A DNA stretch of 19,819 bases from Oscillospiraceae bacterium (lineage in GTDB: Bacteria; Bacillota; Clostridia; Oscillospirales; Oscillospiraceae), in assembly GCA_016296045.1 (NCBI GenBank), contig JAEDKB010000010.1, positions 1-19,819 of the forward strand. The letters run 5' to 3'. The notes below the pieces were generated by a model that was not told the DNA's origin, ran no database searches, and was given only the letters and a program-made list of their open reading frames with translations. The stretch's first letter is position 1. Each line of letters opens with the position of its first letter. The translations under genes and the position numbers were made by a program. Below are positions 6,516 to 13,601 of the stretch, one piece after another.

Positions 6516-7562
6516 TTACACTCCTGCTGTAATAACAGACGATTCATCAATGATCTTATAAACCTTCTCAAGAACGCTCTCGCAGTATCCACAATTACTA
6601 CAACCATTCATACAACGACCTACATGTTTCCAAAAATCGCTCGGGAAAGCCGCATTATCAATTATTCTCGGAAAGAAGGCCGGCGCATATCCAGGCTCAA
6701 GAATGTCTAATAGATTCCCATCCCATTTTTCTCTTACATAGGCACTTATTACGCTTCTTGGATAGGCATGTTGCCTTGTGGCTAGTTTAAAGACATCAAT
6801 GTAAGGAGCATAATTGTGAACATCTTCCGGCCGAATCCAGGTCGACTTTAAAATCTCCGCTGCGTTTGCTCCACCTCCATACAGTCTCCAACAGATATGC
6901 GGATTAAAATTAATCTTCATATCAATTTCTGCTTTATCACAATGCGCAATCAGATTGTCATGAAACACCTGCCCCGGGCAGAAGCGCAAACATCCGCTGT
7001 TCACCAGCATACAGATATCTTTTCCGTTTTCTCGACACCAATTGCTAACTTCTATGACGTAGGACAGATCTCTCTGTCGATCGCGCTGAATGTAAAATCC
7101 ATCAAACAAATCTGAAGCATACTTCATAGCTTGAATCGTTCCAATACGCATATTGACAGATGCTCTTGTCCGGATGTCCGGAAAACTATTCTTAACTACA
7201 TCAGCAACAAAAACTGAAGTCGTAGTAAGGATCTCCGGTCTTACACCATTTTCTGTCAGTTCTTCTAAAACAGACTTAATCTCTGTCTCAAAACTTCTGC
7301 TGACAGCTTTTTCTCCGTAGCAATTTGCATTGAACAGAATATCCAACTTGATTCCCTGTTCTTTGATGGCACGCAGTTCAGAGATCAAATATTTTTTTGC
7401 ATCCTCGTTCGTTTCTCCCGCTTCCGGCGTCAAAGGTGGGCGACCGGAGGGGAGACCAAGCCACGGATAATAAACTTCGGAAATGCTGTCCGAATAATCT
7501 TTAATCATTCCCGAAAACTCTTCACTATAACTGTTTTGCTGATAACCTACTGCGAATTTCAT
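6516..7562 (-). CDS. U32-like TIM-barrel protein with C-terminal Fe-S-type cysteines
   Basis: 348 aa. The pattern of short strands and helices (KLDILFNANC, EILTTTSVF, IRTRASVNMRIG, DGFYIQRDRQRDL, ICMLVNSGCLRFCPG, PEDV..YAPYIDVFKLATR) is that of peptidase-U32-family TIM barrels, which also include the Fe-S proteins UbiU/UbiV and the prephenate/tRNA hydroxylation proteins. Cysteines near residues 184, 191 and 195, and a terminal CMNGCSNCGYC motif (about 317-327), suggest one or two Fe-S clusters. The strict U32 PROSITE signature is not present. The ATG at 7562 lies 2 nt past the upstream stop; a TTG at 7568 would overlap it instead. The role is probably in chemistry shared with the radical SAM and QueG-like neighbours. 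The reaction is unknown, and proteolysis should not be assumed. Confidence 0.75.
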   Translation of the reverse strand: MKFAVGYQQNSYSEEFSGMIKDYSDSISEVYYPWLGLPSGRPPLTPEAGETNEDAKKYLISELRAIKEQGIKLDILFNANCYGEKAVSRSFETEIKSVLEELTENGVRPEILTTTSVFVADVVKNSFPDIRTRASVNMRIGTIQAMKYASDLFDGFYIQRDRQRDLSYVIEVSNWCRENGKDICMLVNSGCLRFCPGQVFHDNLIAHCDKAEIDMKINFNPHICWRLYGGGANAAEILKSTWIRPEDVHNYAPYIDVFKLATRQHAYPRSVISAYVREKWDGNLLDILEPGYAPAFFPRIIDNAAFPSDFWKHVGRCMNGCSNCGYCESVLEKVYKIIDESSVITAGV

Positions 7563-7564
7563 AT

Positions 7565-8623
7565 TCAATCAGATATCGCCTTTACTGTAATTTGTTCATC
7601 ATCAGTTTTGCTTGAAGCTTTCTTGGTTTTGTAGTTCTGTTCCTCATCATATCTTATCTGCTCAAGATAATCCTCTATTCTGCCTGTCTTTACATAGTTT
7701 TCGACAATATCTTCTGACAGCTCGTAAGGTTTTGAACGATCGATCTTCCAAGGCTGTTCCGTACGGAACTTATTATGGAACTTATTCAGGAGTTTTCCTC
7801 TTTGCTCAAGATGAATAAAGCATGCCCTCATACATCCGGCAGCGCCTTCGATTGCTCTGCCATAGCCAAACTGATTTGGGTACTTTCCATCAAACGGGTC
7901 TAGTTCTCCGTTGGCACCACCGTTCAGGCCTCTCTCACATGCATGTTCGTCTAATTTACCAAACTCAATTTCATGACCTGCGCAAGTACATTTTGTTGAC
8001 TCCGTCATACTAATAGCATGTCCGGTACAGTTTCTTGCACAGAGTTTACAGCGGTCACAAATGTGTCCTTCATAAATAGGATCCGGTTCCAGTTCAGCGT
8101 CAGTTAAAAGAACCGCAAAACGCTGTCTTGGACCAAATTCAGGGGTAAGGAACACCTTACTCCAACCAAACTCACCGAGTCCTGCCATATAAGCACACAT
8201 TCTGAAGTGAAGCATAATATCCGGATAAGGCTTGTCCGGCGCAACATTTCTACTCCAGCCTTCTCGAAATTCACCGGTTACTGTGTTGTTGGACGGACCT
8301 GCAAAGAACATTACCGGCAGCGTTTCATTTCCATCATCTTCCAGCCATGCTGTCAGACGATGAAGGACATTAGGAATATAAATCTGATTCATTGCTGCGT
8401 ATCCCATTGAAGGATATGCACTGAAATAAGTACCCTCTTCAATTCCGCGGAACAATCCTCTTGCAATTCTGAACCCAAGAACAATCATGGATTTTGCTCC
8501 CGGGAACATATATCGTCCATCATACTGTTTAGGGCAGCCTTCAAAACGACTCATCGGAGAAATACCAACAAGATCTGCTCCAAACTCTTTTGCTTTTTGT
8601 TTTACTTCTGCTGCTGTTACCAT
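7565..8623 (-). CDS. QueG / reductive-dehalogenase-like Fe-S protein
   Basis: 352 aa. The N-terminal half (KAKEFGADLVGISPMSRFEG, then PGAKSMIVLGFRI, later MAGLGEFGWSKVFLTPEFGPRQRFAVLLTD) is the cobalamin-reductase-like core shared by epoxyqueuosine reductase and reductive dehalogenases. A complete [4Fe-4S] motif, C189-x2-C192-x2-C195-x3-C199, follows. The second cluster region is non-standard: C212, C214, C229, C264 and C268 (GCMRAC), without the usual CP ending. The C-terminal tail is long and charged. The ATG at 8623 has AAGGAGA 6 nt upstream, and the gene lies 14 bp after the GNAT stop. It is not a straightforward queG, because the context is catabolic and the second cluster is divergent. 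It may be a cytosolic corrinoid or Fe-S reductase. No Tat signal or membrane anchor is seen. Confidence 0.75.
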   Translation of the reverse strand: MVTAAEVKQKAKEFGADLVGISPMSRFEGCPKQYDGRYMFPGAKSMIVLGFRIARGLFRGIEEGTYFSAYPSMGYAAMNQIYIPNVLHRLTAWLEDDGNETLPVMFFAGPSNNTVTGEFREGWSRNVAPDKPYPDIMLHFRMCAYMAGLGEFGWSKVFLTPEFGPRQRFAVLLTDAELEPDPIYEGHICDRCKLCARNCTGHAISMTESTKCTCAGHEIEFGKLDEHACERGLNGGANGELDPFDGKYPNQFGYGRAIEGAAGCMRACFIHLEQRGKLLNKFHNKFRTEQPWKIDRSKPYELSEDIVENYVKTGRIEDYLEQIRYDEEQNYKTKKASSKTDDEQITVKAISD

Positions 8624-8637
8624 TTTTATTCTCCTTT

Positions 8638-9177
8638 TTACGCCTGCTCTTCCAAAGGATCAGCATCAATCCCGATGTTTTCATAGACTTTTTTCCAGCG
8701 TTCCGGCATATCTTCTCTGTTCATAACAGGGCGGAAACCAAGGGAATAATATACATGCAGAGCTGGGAGTCTGAAATCGTCCGTGGAAAGAATGCAAGTT
8801 TTTATACCATGATCTCTCAGCCAACAGAGTACTGCCTGGGTAGCGATTCTTCCTGCGCCCTTGCCTTTTGCTTTTTTATCGGTACCGACCATATGAAGAA
8901 ATCCTTCACCCGGATAATCCCAATGCTCATAGGACATAGCTGTCGCGACATCTTCGCCATCGATTTCTACAAAAAACAAACGGTCAGGACTCCACTTGGG
9001 ACGTGCAGTCTTATCATCGAAATCGTATGGCTCGTCAAACGCGCTGACTACGATTTCAGTCCATCTTTCTTTCATGGAAGGCTCATACGCATGGATGCGG
9101 TATCCTTCAGGAAGCTTTATATCTTCGACCTTAGTGAGGTCAGGGTGTCTCATGATTAACTGATCTTTAAAATCCAT
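8638..9177 (-). CDS. GNAT-family N-acetyltransferase
   Basis: 179 aa. The single GNAT domain covers most of the protein. The acetyl-CoA pyrophosphate loop is TDKKAKGKGAGRIATQAVL (about 113-131, a Q/RxxGxG/A-type loop), followed by the terminal strand-helix HVYYSLGFRPV typical of the fold. The substrate cannot be predicted; small-molecule amines are usual. The start ATG at 9177 has TAGGAGA 5 nt upstream. It lies between the TRAP genes and the Fe-S genes on the same strand, with a hairpin in the 75-bp gap after dctM, so its level may be lower than that of the transporter. It may protect the cell from, or modify, the imported compound. Confidence 0.88.
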   Translation of the reverse strand: MDFKDQLIMRHPDLTKVEDIKLPEGYRIHAYEPSMKERWTEIVVSAFDEPYDFDDKTARPKWSPDRLFFVEIDGEDVATAMSYEHWDYPGEGFLHMVGTDKKAKGKGAGRIATQAVLCWLRDHGIKTCILSTDDFRLPALHVYYSLGFRPVMNREDMPERWKKVYENIGIDADPLEEQA

Positions 9178-9209
9178 ATTAATCTCCTAATACATTTGAA
9201 AGAATTATA

Positions 9210-9239
9210 CACATGGAAGGAAATGATTCCTTCCATGTG
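9210..9239 (-). terminator. Intercistronic hairpin between dctM and the GNAT gene
   Basis: A perfect 13-bp stem (9210-9222 with 9227-9239) encloses a 4-nt loop. The downstream sequence on the minus strand is only mildly T-rich, so it is more likely a partial terminator or mRNA-stabilising hairpin than a full stop. A TATAAT hexamer immediately follows on the minus strand (9209-9204), but no matching -35 is seen. Confidence 0.5.
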
Positions 9240-9252
9240 CAAATATCATGTC

Positions 9253-10545
9253 TTATTTTAAACCGTATACAAGTCGTGGCAAGAACATAGTAAAGTCAGG
9301 GCAGAACGAGATAACCGCCAAAACTATCAGCATAATAACAATGAACGGCAGACACTCCTTGACCAGTTTGCCAAAGTTTACATTGATAATTCCCTTTACC
9401 TGATAGAGCACGATTCCAAACGGCGGAGTCATGTTTCCAATTCCAAGGTTGAAATCCATCAGGATACCAAGAGTAACCAACGGATATCCAAATCCTTTTG
9501 CAATAGGAGCAAAAAGAGGAGCCAGGATAATAAGCGGAGCGCCTCCTTCCATGAACATACCAATTACAAGAAGGATGACATTGATAAGGAGAACGAATCC
9601 CCATTTACCCATACCGGAGGTCAAAATCGAATTCGTCAGCTGCTGCGGAATTCCCTCATAAGTCATGAAGTAAGATAATGGTGCTGCCGCACAAACAAGA
9701 ACCATAACGGTTGCTGTTCCCGTCAGCGATTCAACCATCATTTTCCAAAGCTGGGAGATCTTAATCTCCTTGTAAACAAATACACCGACAACAAATGCAT
9801 ATACACAACAGATAGCACCAACCTCAGTTGCCGTAGCAACACCCATACGGAGCATCATAATCAGTCCGAATGGAAGCAGCAGAGCAGGAAGGGCTTTCCA
9901 GGCAAGATGTCCGATTTCTCTAGCACTTGCCATATGTGTACGATTTCCTTTGTACCCGCGTTTCTTTGAAACAAAGTAAACGTAGATCATCTGAAGAATC
10001 ATAGCCAGCAGACCCGCTACATAACCAGCGCAGAAGATCTGTCCGACTGATGTATTTGTTGCAAACGCATACATAATAAGTCCCATTCCGGGGGGAATAA
10101 TCGGTGTGATCAGAGAGGATGCAATAGTAACCGCTCCGGAGAATTCTCTATCATAACCTCTCTTTTCCATTTCAGGGACGAGAATTTTACTTTCCATAGC
10201 TGCGTCGGCTGCTGCAGAACCGGATACGCCGCCCATTAGCACGGAAAGGAGTACGTTACAATGTCCAAGACCTCCGGGAAGATGTCCAACCAAGGCATCG
10301 GCAAGATCCAATAGCCTACTGGATATTCCAGCGTAATTCATAATAACGCCAGAAGTAACAAACAGAGGAATTGCCAAATATGACTGTGATTCAACTGTAT
10401 TAACAATACGCTGGATGATGATCTGTGCCGGAATCGGTGAAAGTATGCCAAAATACGGAATCAAGCCGCAAACCATTGCAAGCCAGATTGGCACTCCTGC
10501 AATTGCCAATAGTACGATTGCTGCAAGAGGTATCCAGATATTCAT
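9253..10545 (-). CDS. dctM: TRAP transporter large membrane subunit DctM
   Basis: 430 aa, the normal length. It is made of about a dozen hydrophobic segments with the DctM family hallmarks: GGVSGSAAADAAMESKILVPEMEKRGYDREFSGAVT, an ITPIIPPGMGLIMYAF re-entrant region, and TPPFGIVLYQVKGI near the C-terminus. It forms the ion-coupled transport channel of the tripartite ATP-independent system in the cytoplasmic membrane. The start ATG at 10545 overlaps the dctQ stop by 4 bp (ATGA), so the two subunits are translationally coupled. No in-frame fault was found. Substrate specificity lies in DctP, not here. Confidence 0.95.
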   Translation of the reverse strand: MNIWIPLAAIVLLAIAGVPIWLAMVCGLIPYFGILSPIPAQIIIQRIVNTVESQSYLAIPLFVTSGVIMNYAGISSRLLDLADALVGHLPGGLGHCNVLLSVLMGGVSGSAAADAAMESKILVPEMEKRGYDREFSGAVTIASSLITPIIPPGMGLIMYAFATNTSVGQIFCAGYVAGLLAMILQMIYVYFVSKKRGYKGNRTHMASAREIGHLAWKALPALLLPFGLIMMLRMGVATATEVGAICCVYAFVVGVFVYKEIKISQLWKMMVESLTGTATVMVLVCAAAPLSYFMTYEGIPQQLTNSILTSGMGKWGFVLLINVILLVIGMFMEGGAPLIILAPLFAPIAKGFGYPLVTLGILMDFNLGIGNMTPPFGIVLYQVKGIINVNFGKLVKECLPFIVIMLIVLAVISFCPDFTMFLPRLVYGLK

Positions 10546-11048
10546 TCTTCAACCTCCCTTTTGCATTTTCGAATTGCTTTTAAATCCTGTACAAAAAACT
10601 CAACGCCATATACGGTCATAAGCAAGAAGCCAATAACAGCACCCATATCGACCCACTTATAGGAAATACGAGTGGTAGAAAGAATCTTCGCTCCGCTCAT
10701 TGCAGTCAGTACAATACTTCTATAGGCAAGATAGCCAAACAGTATTGTTGTCAGCGCCTGAATAACGAGCAGGTAATATGGTCTGGCTTCCGGCTTAAAA
10801 CGACTACTAATCACTTCCAGACCGTAATGCAGTTTCCTTCTGTATGCAACAGCTGCCCCTACAAACACGACCCAAGAGAAGCAGATGACAACTACGTCAT
10901 CAACAAACATAATCGTGTGTCTGAAGCAGTATCGGTCAATGCATTGGGCTGTCTCAAGAATAATAATAAATAGAATACCCAGGCCGGTTATCAAATCCGG
11001 AATAAGACGGATTTTTTCAAAAACAGATTTTTTATTATCCTCTGCCAT
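10542..11048 (-). CDS. dctQ: TRAP transporter small membrane subunit DctQ
   Basis: 168 aa with four predicted membrane helices (about residues 15-32, 48-66, 90-110, 130-152). The pattern VDDVVVICFSWVVFVGAAVAYRRKLHYGLEVI, around helix 2 and the following loop, is the DctQ family signature (E/D..R..AF/W..F.GA..A.R...H). DctQ supports DctM and helps dock DctP. The ATG at 11048 follows the dctP stop by 20 bp, with GAGAGG about 9-10 nt upstream, and the stop overlaps dctM. Confidence 0.93.
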   Translation of the reverse strand: MAEDNKKSVFEKIRLIPDLITGLGILFIIILETAQCIDRYCFRHTIMFVDDVVVICFSWVVFVGAAVAYRRKLHYGLEVISSRFKPEARPYYLLVIQALTTILFGYLAYRSIVLTAMSGAKILSTTRISYKWVDMGAVIGFLLMTVYGVEFFVQDLKAIRKCKREVEE

Positions 11049-11068
11049 AAGGCTGGACCTCTCTAATA

Positions 11069-12103
11069 TTACATTACGCTCTCGATAGCGGCGCGAATTC
11101 TGTCATACTCAGATCTATCGATTCCAAGATAGTCATACTCTTTCAGAATACCTTCCTTGAAACTTTCAATGTCCGGGTCTTCGCAAACGTTAACGCCTGC
11201 GTCCTTAAACTTCTGAACATAAGAAGCGGAATCCTGATCGTAAGCCTTTGCAAGAGCAATCGTACCCTCAGTAAGAGCTTCCGTGATGATTTTCTGATAT
11301 TCAGCAGGAATCTTTGCCCAGTTTTCAGGGCTAGTTACGAACATAAACGGTGTGCAAAGATGTCCGGACAGGCAAAGGTCTGAACACACCTCCTGCAGAG
11401 AGGAAGACCAGAGAAGGTCGATGGAAGCTTCGCAACCGTCGATAGCGCCGGTCTGCAGCATAGAGTAGTTATCAGCCCATGCTGTTGTTGCAGGGGTTCC
11501 TTCGAGAACAGTGATATAGGACTGGCAAGGGTTAGAATTACCCATTCTGATGATTTTTCCCTTGATATCTGCCGCACACGTGATGGGACTGGTAGAAATA
11601 AAATGACGGATTCCGAGAGAACCGGAACACATCGGGACATAACCGGAAGATACCATCTGCTGTCTCAAATCCTCAAAATAATCGGACTTTGCAAAATTAC
11701 AAACCTCTTCAATGGATTCGAAAACATAGGGAACTGCAAGCGGGATGCATGCCGGAACTGTTGCAGACATATCGTCATATCCTGCTACGCCGATGATCGG
11801 AGCACCATTAGCAATCTGCTCCATTACGTCAGCTTCGTTTCCGAGCTGAGCAGAAGGATAGAACTCAAACTGAATTTCATCGTTGCAGAGTTTCTGTGCT
11901 TTGGTAAAAGCTTCGGGCATAATGGTGCCCATTGCGGTATCGGGATTCTCAACGTAGCTAACCTTGAAAACGATCGGCTTATCAAGGAGCTTGGCGGATC
12001 CTTCTGCTGCAGGTTCTGCGGCAGCAGTAGATGATTTCGATCCGCATGCTGCAAAGCATATTATCATAACAATTGCTAAAACTAATGCCAGTACTTTTTT
12101 CAT
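11069..12103 (-). CDS. dctP: TRAP transporter solute-binding lipoprotein DctP
   Basis: 344 aa. A lipoprotein signal peptide (MKKVLALVLAIVMIICFAAC) has its lipobox Cys at residue 20, so it should be anchored to the outer face of the membrane. The mature part is a DctP fold: FKVSYVENPDTAMGTI, a long linker helix, and KGKIIRMGNSNPC, where the Arg matches the conserved carboxylate-binding Arg of the family, then TPATTAWADNYSMLQTGAIDGCEASIDL. An organic acid ligand is therefore likely, but its identity is open. The ATG at 12103 is chosen for the signal peptide and for GGAGGG 7 nt upstream; the frame extends to 12148 without support. It is the first gene of the operon and divergent from araC. Confidence 0.94.
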   Translation of the reverse strand: MKKVLALVLAIVMIICFAACGSKSSTAAAEPAAEGSAKLLDKPIVFKVSYVENPDTAMGTIMPEAFTKAQKLCNDEIQFEFYPSAQLGNEADVMEQIANGAPIIGVAGYDDMSATVPACIPLAVPYVFESIEEVCNFAKSDYFEDLRQQMVSSGYVPMCSGSLGIRHFISTSPITCAADIKGKIIRMGNSNPCQSYITVLEGTPATTAWADNYSMLQTGAIDGCEASIDLLWSSSLQEVCSDLCLSGHLCTPFMFVTSPENWAKIPAEYQKIITEALTEGTIALAKAYDQDSASYVQKFKDAGVNVCEDPDIESFKEGILKEYDYLGIDRSEYDRIRAAIESVM

Positions 12104-12186
12104 GTCATTACCCTCCATAGATACTATTGTAAATTTTCGCGAAAGCATTTGTGCGATTTACATATATTATTTGTTCTCCCCCCAAC

Positions 12187-12215
12187 TATATATGTGCACA
12201 GCGCCTTGCTTGCAA
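12187..12215 (-). promoter_or_regulatory. Candidate dctP operon promoter
   Basis: On the minus strand, TTGCAA (12215-12210) and TATATA (12192-12187) are separated by 17 bp, about 85 bp upstream of the dctP start. Both boxes match consensus at four of six positions, which suits a promoter needing an activator such as the divergent AraC protein. Confidence 0.4.
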
Positions 12216-12264
12216 GTTATTCATACCATTTTTTGTGTCACTTTTCGATGTATATTTTTAAACG

Positions 12265-12315
12265 TTTCTTGTAAAAAACTTGTTTTTTTTAGAAATGTTC
12301 CATTTCTTGTAAAAA
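12265..12315. promoter_or_regulatory. Two 13-bp direct repeats, candidate AraC operator
   Basis: The sequence TTTCTTGTAAAAA occurs at 12265-12277 and 12303-12315, start to start 38 bp, in the intergenic region between dctP and the araC-type gene. The nearer copy is about 50 bp upstream of the candidate dctP -35 box. AraC-family proteins bind direct repeats, so these are plausible operator half-sites for both divergent genes. The region is AT-rich, which raises the chance of coincidence somewhat. Confidence 0.45.
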
Positions 12316-12394
12316 TAGTGTATTATTCTTGCATGGATTTAAACGCAAGACGAATTCTATTCATTGCGTTTTGTGTTTTTTTGGAGGCTGTCAT

Positions 12395-13237
12395 ATGTCA
12401 TATATTGATGACCGATATAATGTTGAGCTTTGTCCAAATCGCGGACTTTCTGTAATTACCTGCGGCTGGATGAAATGTCATGGTGGACACACGAATGCCA
12501 AACGTTTTTATCCAAATCATTCCCTCACATTCGTATTAAAAGGAAAGGGATCCTATACTCTGGGGGACAAAACCATTAACGTTCAGGCCGGTCAGTGCTT
12601 TGCCATCTTTCCGGATATACCTATCACTTATACAGCCGACATGAATGATCCGTGGGAATATATTTTTTCTATTATCACCGGGGAAGACGTACTAACTTTA
12701 TTTCGGGCATTAGGATTGACCCAAAATACACCCGTAACGCCTTTCCAAATTACCCCCAGTATTGTTCGAAATCTTAATTCCATGTATAAAGCCGCCGCCT
12801 CAAGCAGCAAACTGGGGTATGATGTTCTAGGTTTTTTCCTTCTTGCCATTTCAGAAGTTGCAGAACAAGCCAGTCAGAACAGTATCCGAGACAATCCACA
12901 AAACGTATATGTAGAAAAAACTTTGGCATATATGAAAACAAACTATCCGTATGACATTTCTGTTTCCAGCATTGCTGCTTATGTTGGAGTTGAGCAGTCC
13001 TATCTGTATAGGTTATTTAAAAAACAGTTCGGTGTGTCTTTGCGTGAATGGCTTATTCAGTTCCGCCTGGAAAAGTCCCTTGAAATGATGGATAATACAG
13101 AAAAATCGACTACTTCCATTGCACACTCTGTTGGTTTTTATGACCTTCCCCATTTTACAAAAGCATTCAAAAAAGCTTATGGAATATCCCCCAAAGCTTA
13201 CCGAAAAGGTGATAGATTCTCCGATTCTGAGCAATAA
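12395..13237 (+). CDS. AraC-family transcriptional regulator
   Basis: 280 aa. A cupin-type ligand-binding domain occupies about residues 15-100 (FYPNHSLTFVLKGKGSYTLGD, then GQCFAIFPDIPITY). The C-terminal DNA-binding domain, about 180-275, has two helix-turn-helix units: ISVSSIAAYVGVEQSYLYRLFKKQFG and TSIAHSVGFYDLPHFTKAFKKAYGISP, ending PKAYRK. The start is the ATG at 12395, preceded by GGAGG with a 7-nt spacer; a longer frame from 12329 lacks such a site. It is transcribed away from the TRAP operon, the usual arrangement for a local regulator, and the 13-bp repeats in between are possible targets. The ligand is likely the TRAP substrate or a product (inference). Confidence 0.93.
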   Translation: MSYIDDRYNVELCPNRGLSVITCGWMKCHGGHTNAKRFYPNHSLTFVLKGKGSYTLGDKTINVQAGQCFAIFPDIPITYTADMNDPWEYIFSIITGEDVLTLFRALGLTQNTPVTPFQITPSIVRNLNSMYKAAASSSKLGYDVLGFFLLAISEVAEQASQNSIRDNPQNVYVEKTLAYMKTNYPYDISVSSIAAYVGVEQSYLYRLFKKQFGVSLREWLIQFRLEKSLEMMDNTEKSTTSIAHSVGFYDLPHFTKAFKKAYGISPKAYRKGDRFSDSEQ

Positions 13238-13333
13238 TCCATAGAAGTAATGCCTCTGTAATAACGGGGGCAATAAACACGAAGATAAAGAGAATGCAGA
13301 AAGGCTTTGATAGCTGTAACCAAAAACAAAAAG

Positions 13334-13370
13334 CACGGCATACGGTTCAAACTCCGAACCATATGCCGTG
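13334..13370. terminator. Bidirectional terminator between araC and sdaA
   Basis: A 15-bp stem (13334-13348 with 13356-13370, one G-T pair) has a 7-nt loop. On the plus strand AATTTTCTTT follows, which would end the araC transcript. On the minus strand a stronger CTTTTTGTTTTT tract follows, which would stop transcription coming from sdaA through the att site. Confidence 0.75.
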
Positions 13371-13387
13371 AATTTTCTTTGAGTAAT

Positions 13388-13403
13388 ATGTGTTGAACTC
13401 TGC
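13388..13403 (+). repeat. Inverted copy of the 16-bp int-leader sequence
   Basis: An exact reverse complement of 1907-1922, 18 bp left of the right arm-site pair. It may be a recombination accessory site or a small duplication of the int leader. Confidence 0.35.
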
Positions 13404-13421
13404 CGGTAATTTCATTTTCAC

Positions 13422-13439
13422 CGCACCATTTCCGCACCA
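13422..13439. promoter_or_regulatory. Candidate integrase arm-type sites (right arm)
   Basis: CGCACCA at 13422-13428 and 13433-13439, inside a 23-bp stretch (13417-13439) identical to 667-689. It lies 146 bp inside the right core. Placement in both arms, in the same orientation and with an 11-bp period (one helical turn), supports integrase binding. The remainder of 13440-13567 shows no gene. Confidence 0.5.
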
Positions 13440-13567
13440 AACCGGTATGAAGATACGTGAAAATGCATCAATTTTTATGTTAGCAGATTTTTGCGCAACC
13501 CTTGGGATATCAGAATTTATCGGTTCATGTGGAGCTGCAGGGAATTATGAAAATGGCCCGATTAAAT

Positions 13568-13585
13568 CGATACCTAATTTCATAT
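13568..13585 (+). repeat. attR core candidate (18-bp direct repeat)
   Basis: Exact match to 590-607. It lies 17 bp past the sdaA stop codon, so insertion leaves sdaA intact while separating it from whatever originally lay downstream. Confidence 0.6.
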
Positions 13586-13601
13586 CTTTAAACTTCCTTT
13601 C

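Larger units (their letters stand above)
590..13585. mobile_element. Integrated mobilizable-type element with TRAP/Fe-S cargo
   Basis: About 13.0 kb, bounded by the 18-bp direct repeats and carrying, left to right, integrase, Xis-like protein, MobC-like protein, a replication-initiator-like protein, a small Cys-rich protein, degraded genes, and a transporter/Fe-S enzyme cluster with its AraC regulator. The right boundary is 17 bp beyond the 3' end of sdaA. The inner 4.5-13.2 kb is visibly more AT-rich and uses different codons from the flanking proS and ribosomal genes. No relaxase and no type IV coupling or secretion gene is visible, so it would need help to transfer, or it is decayed. The alternative is that only the mobility module is mobile and the repeat pair is coincidental; I consider that less likely. 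Confidence 0.6.
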
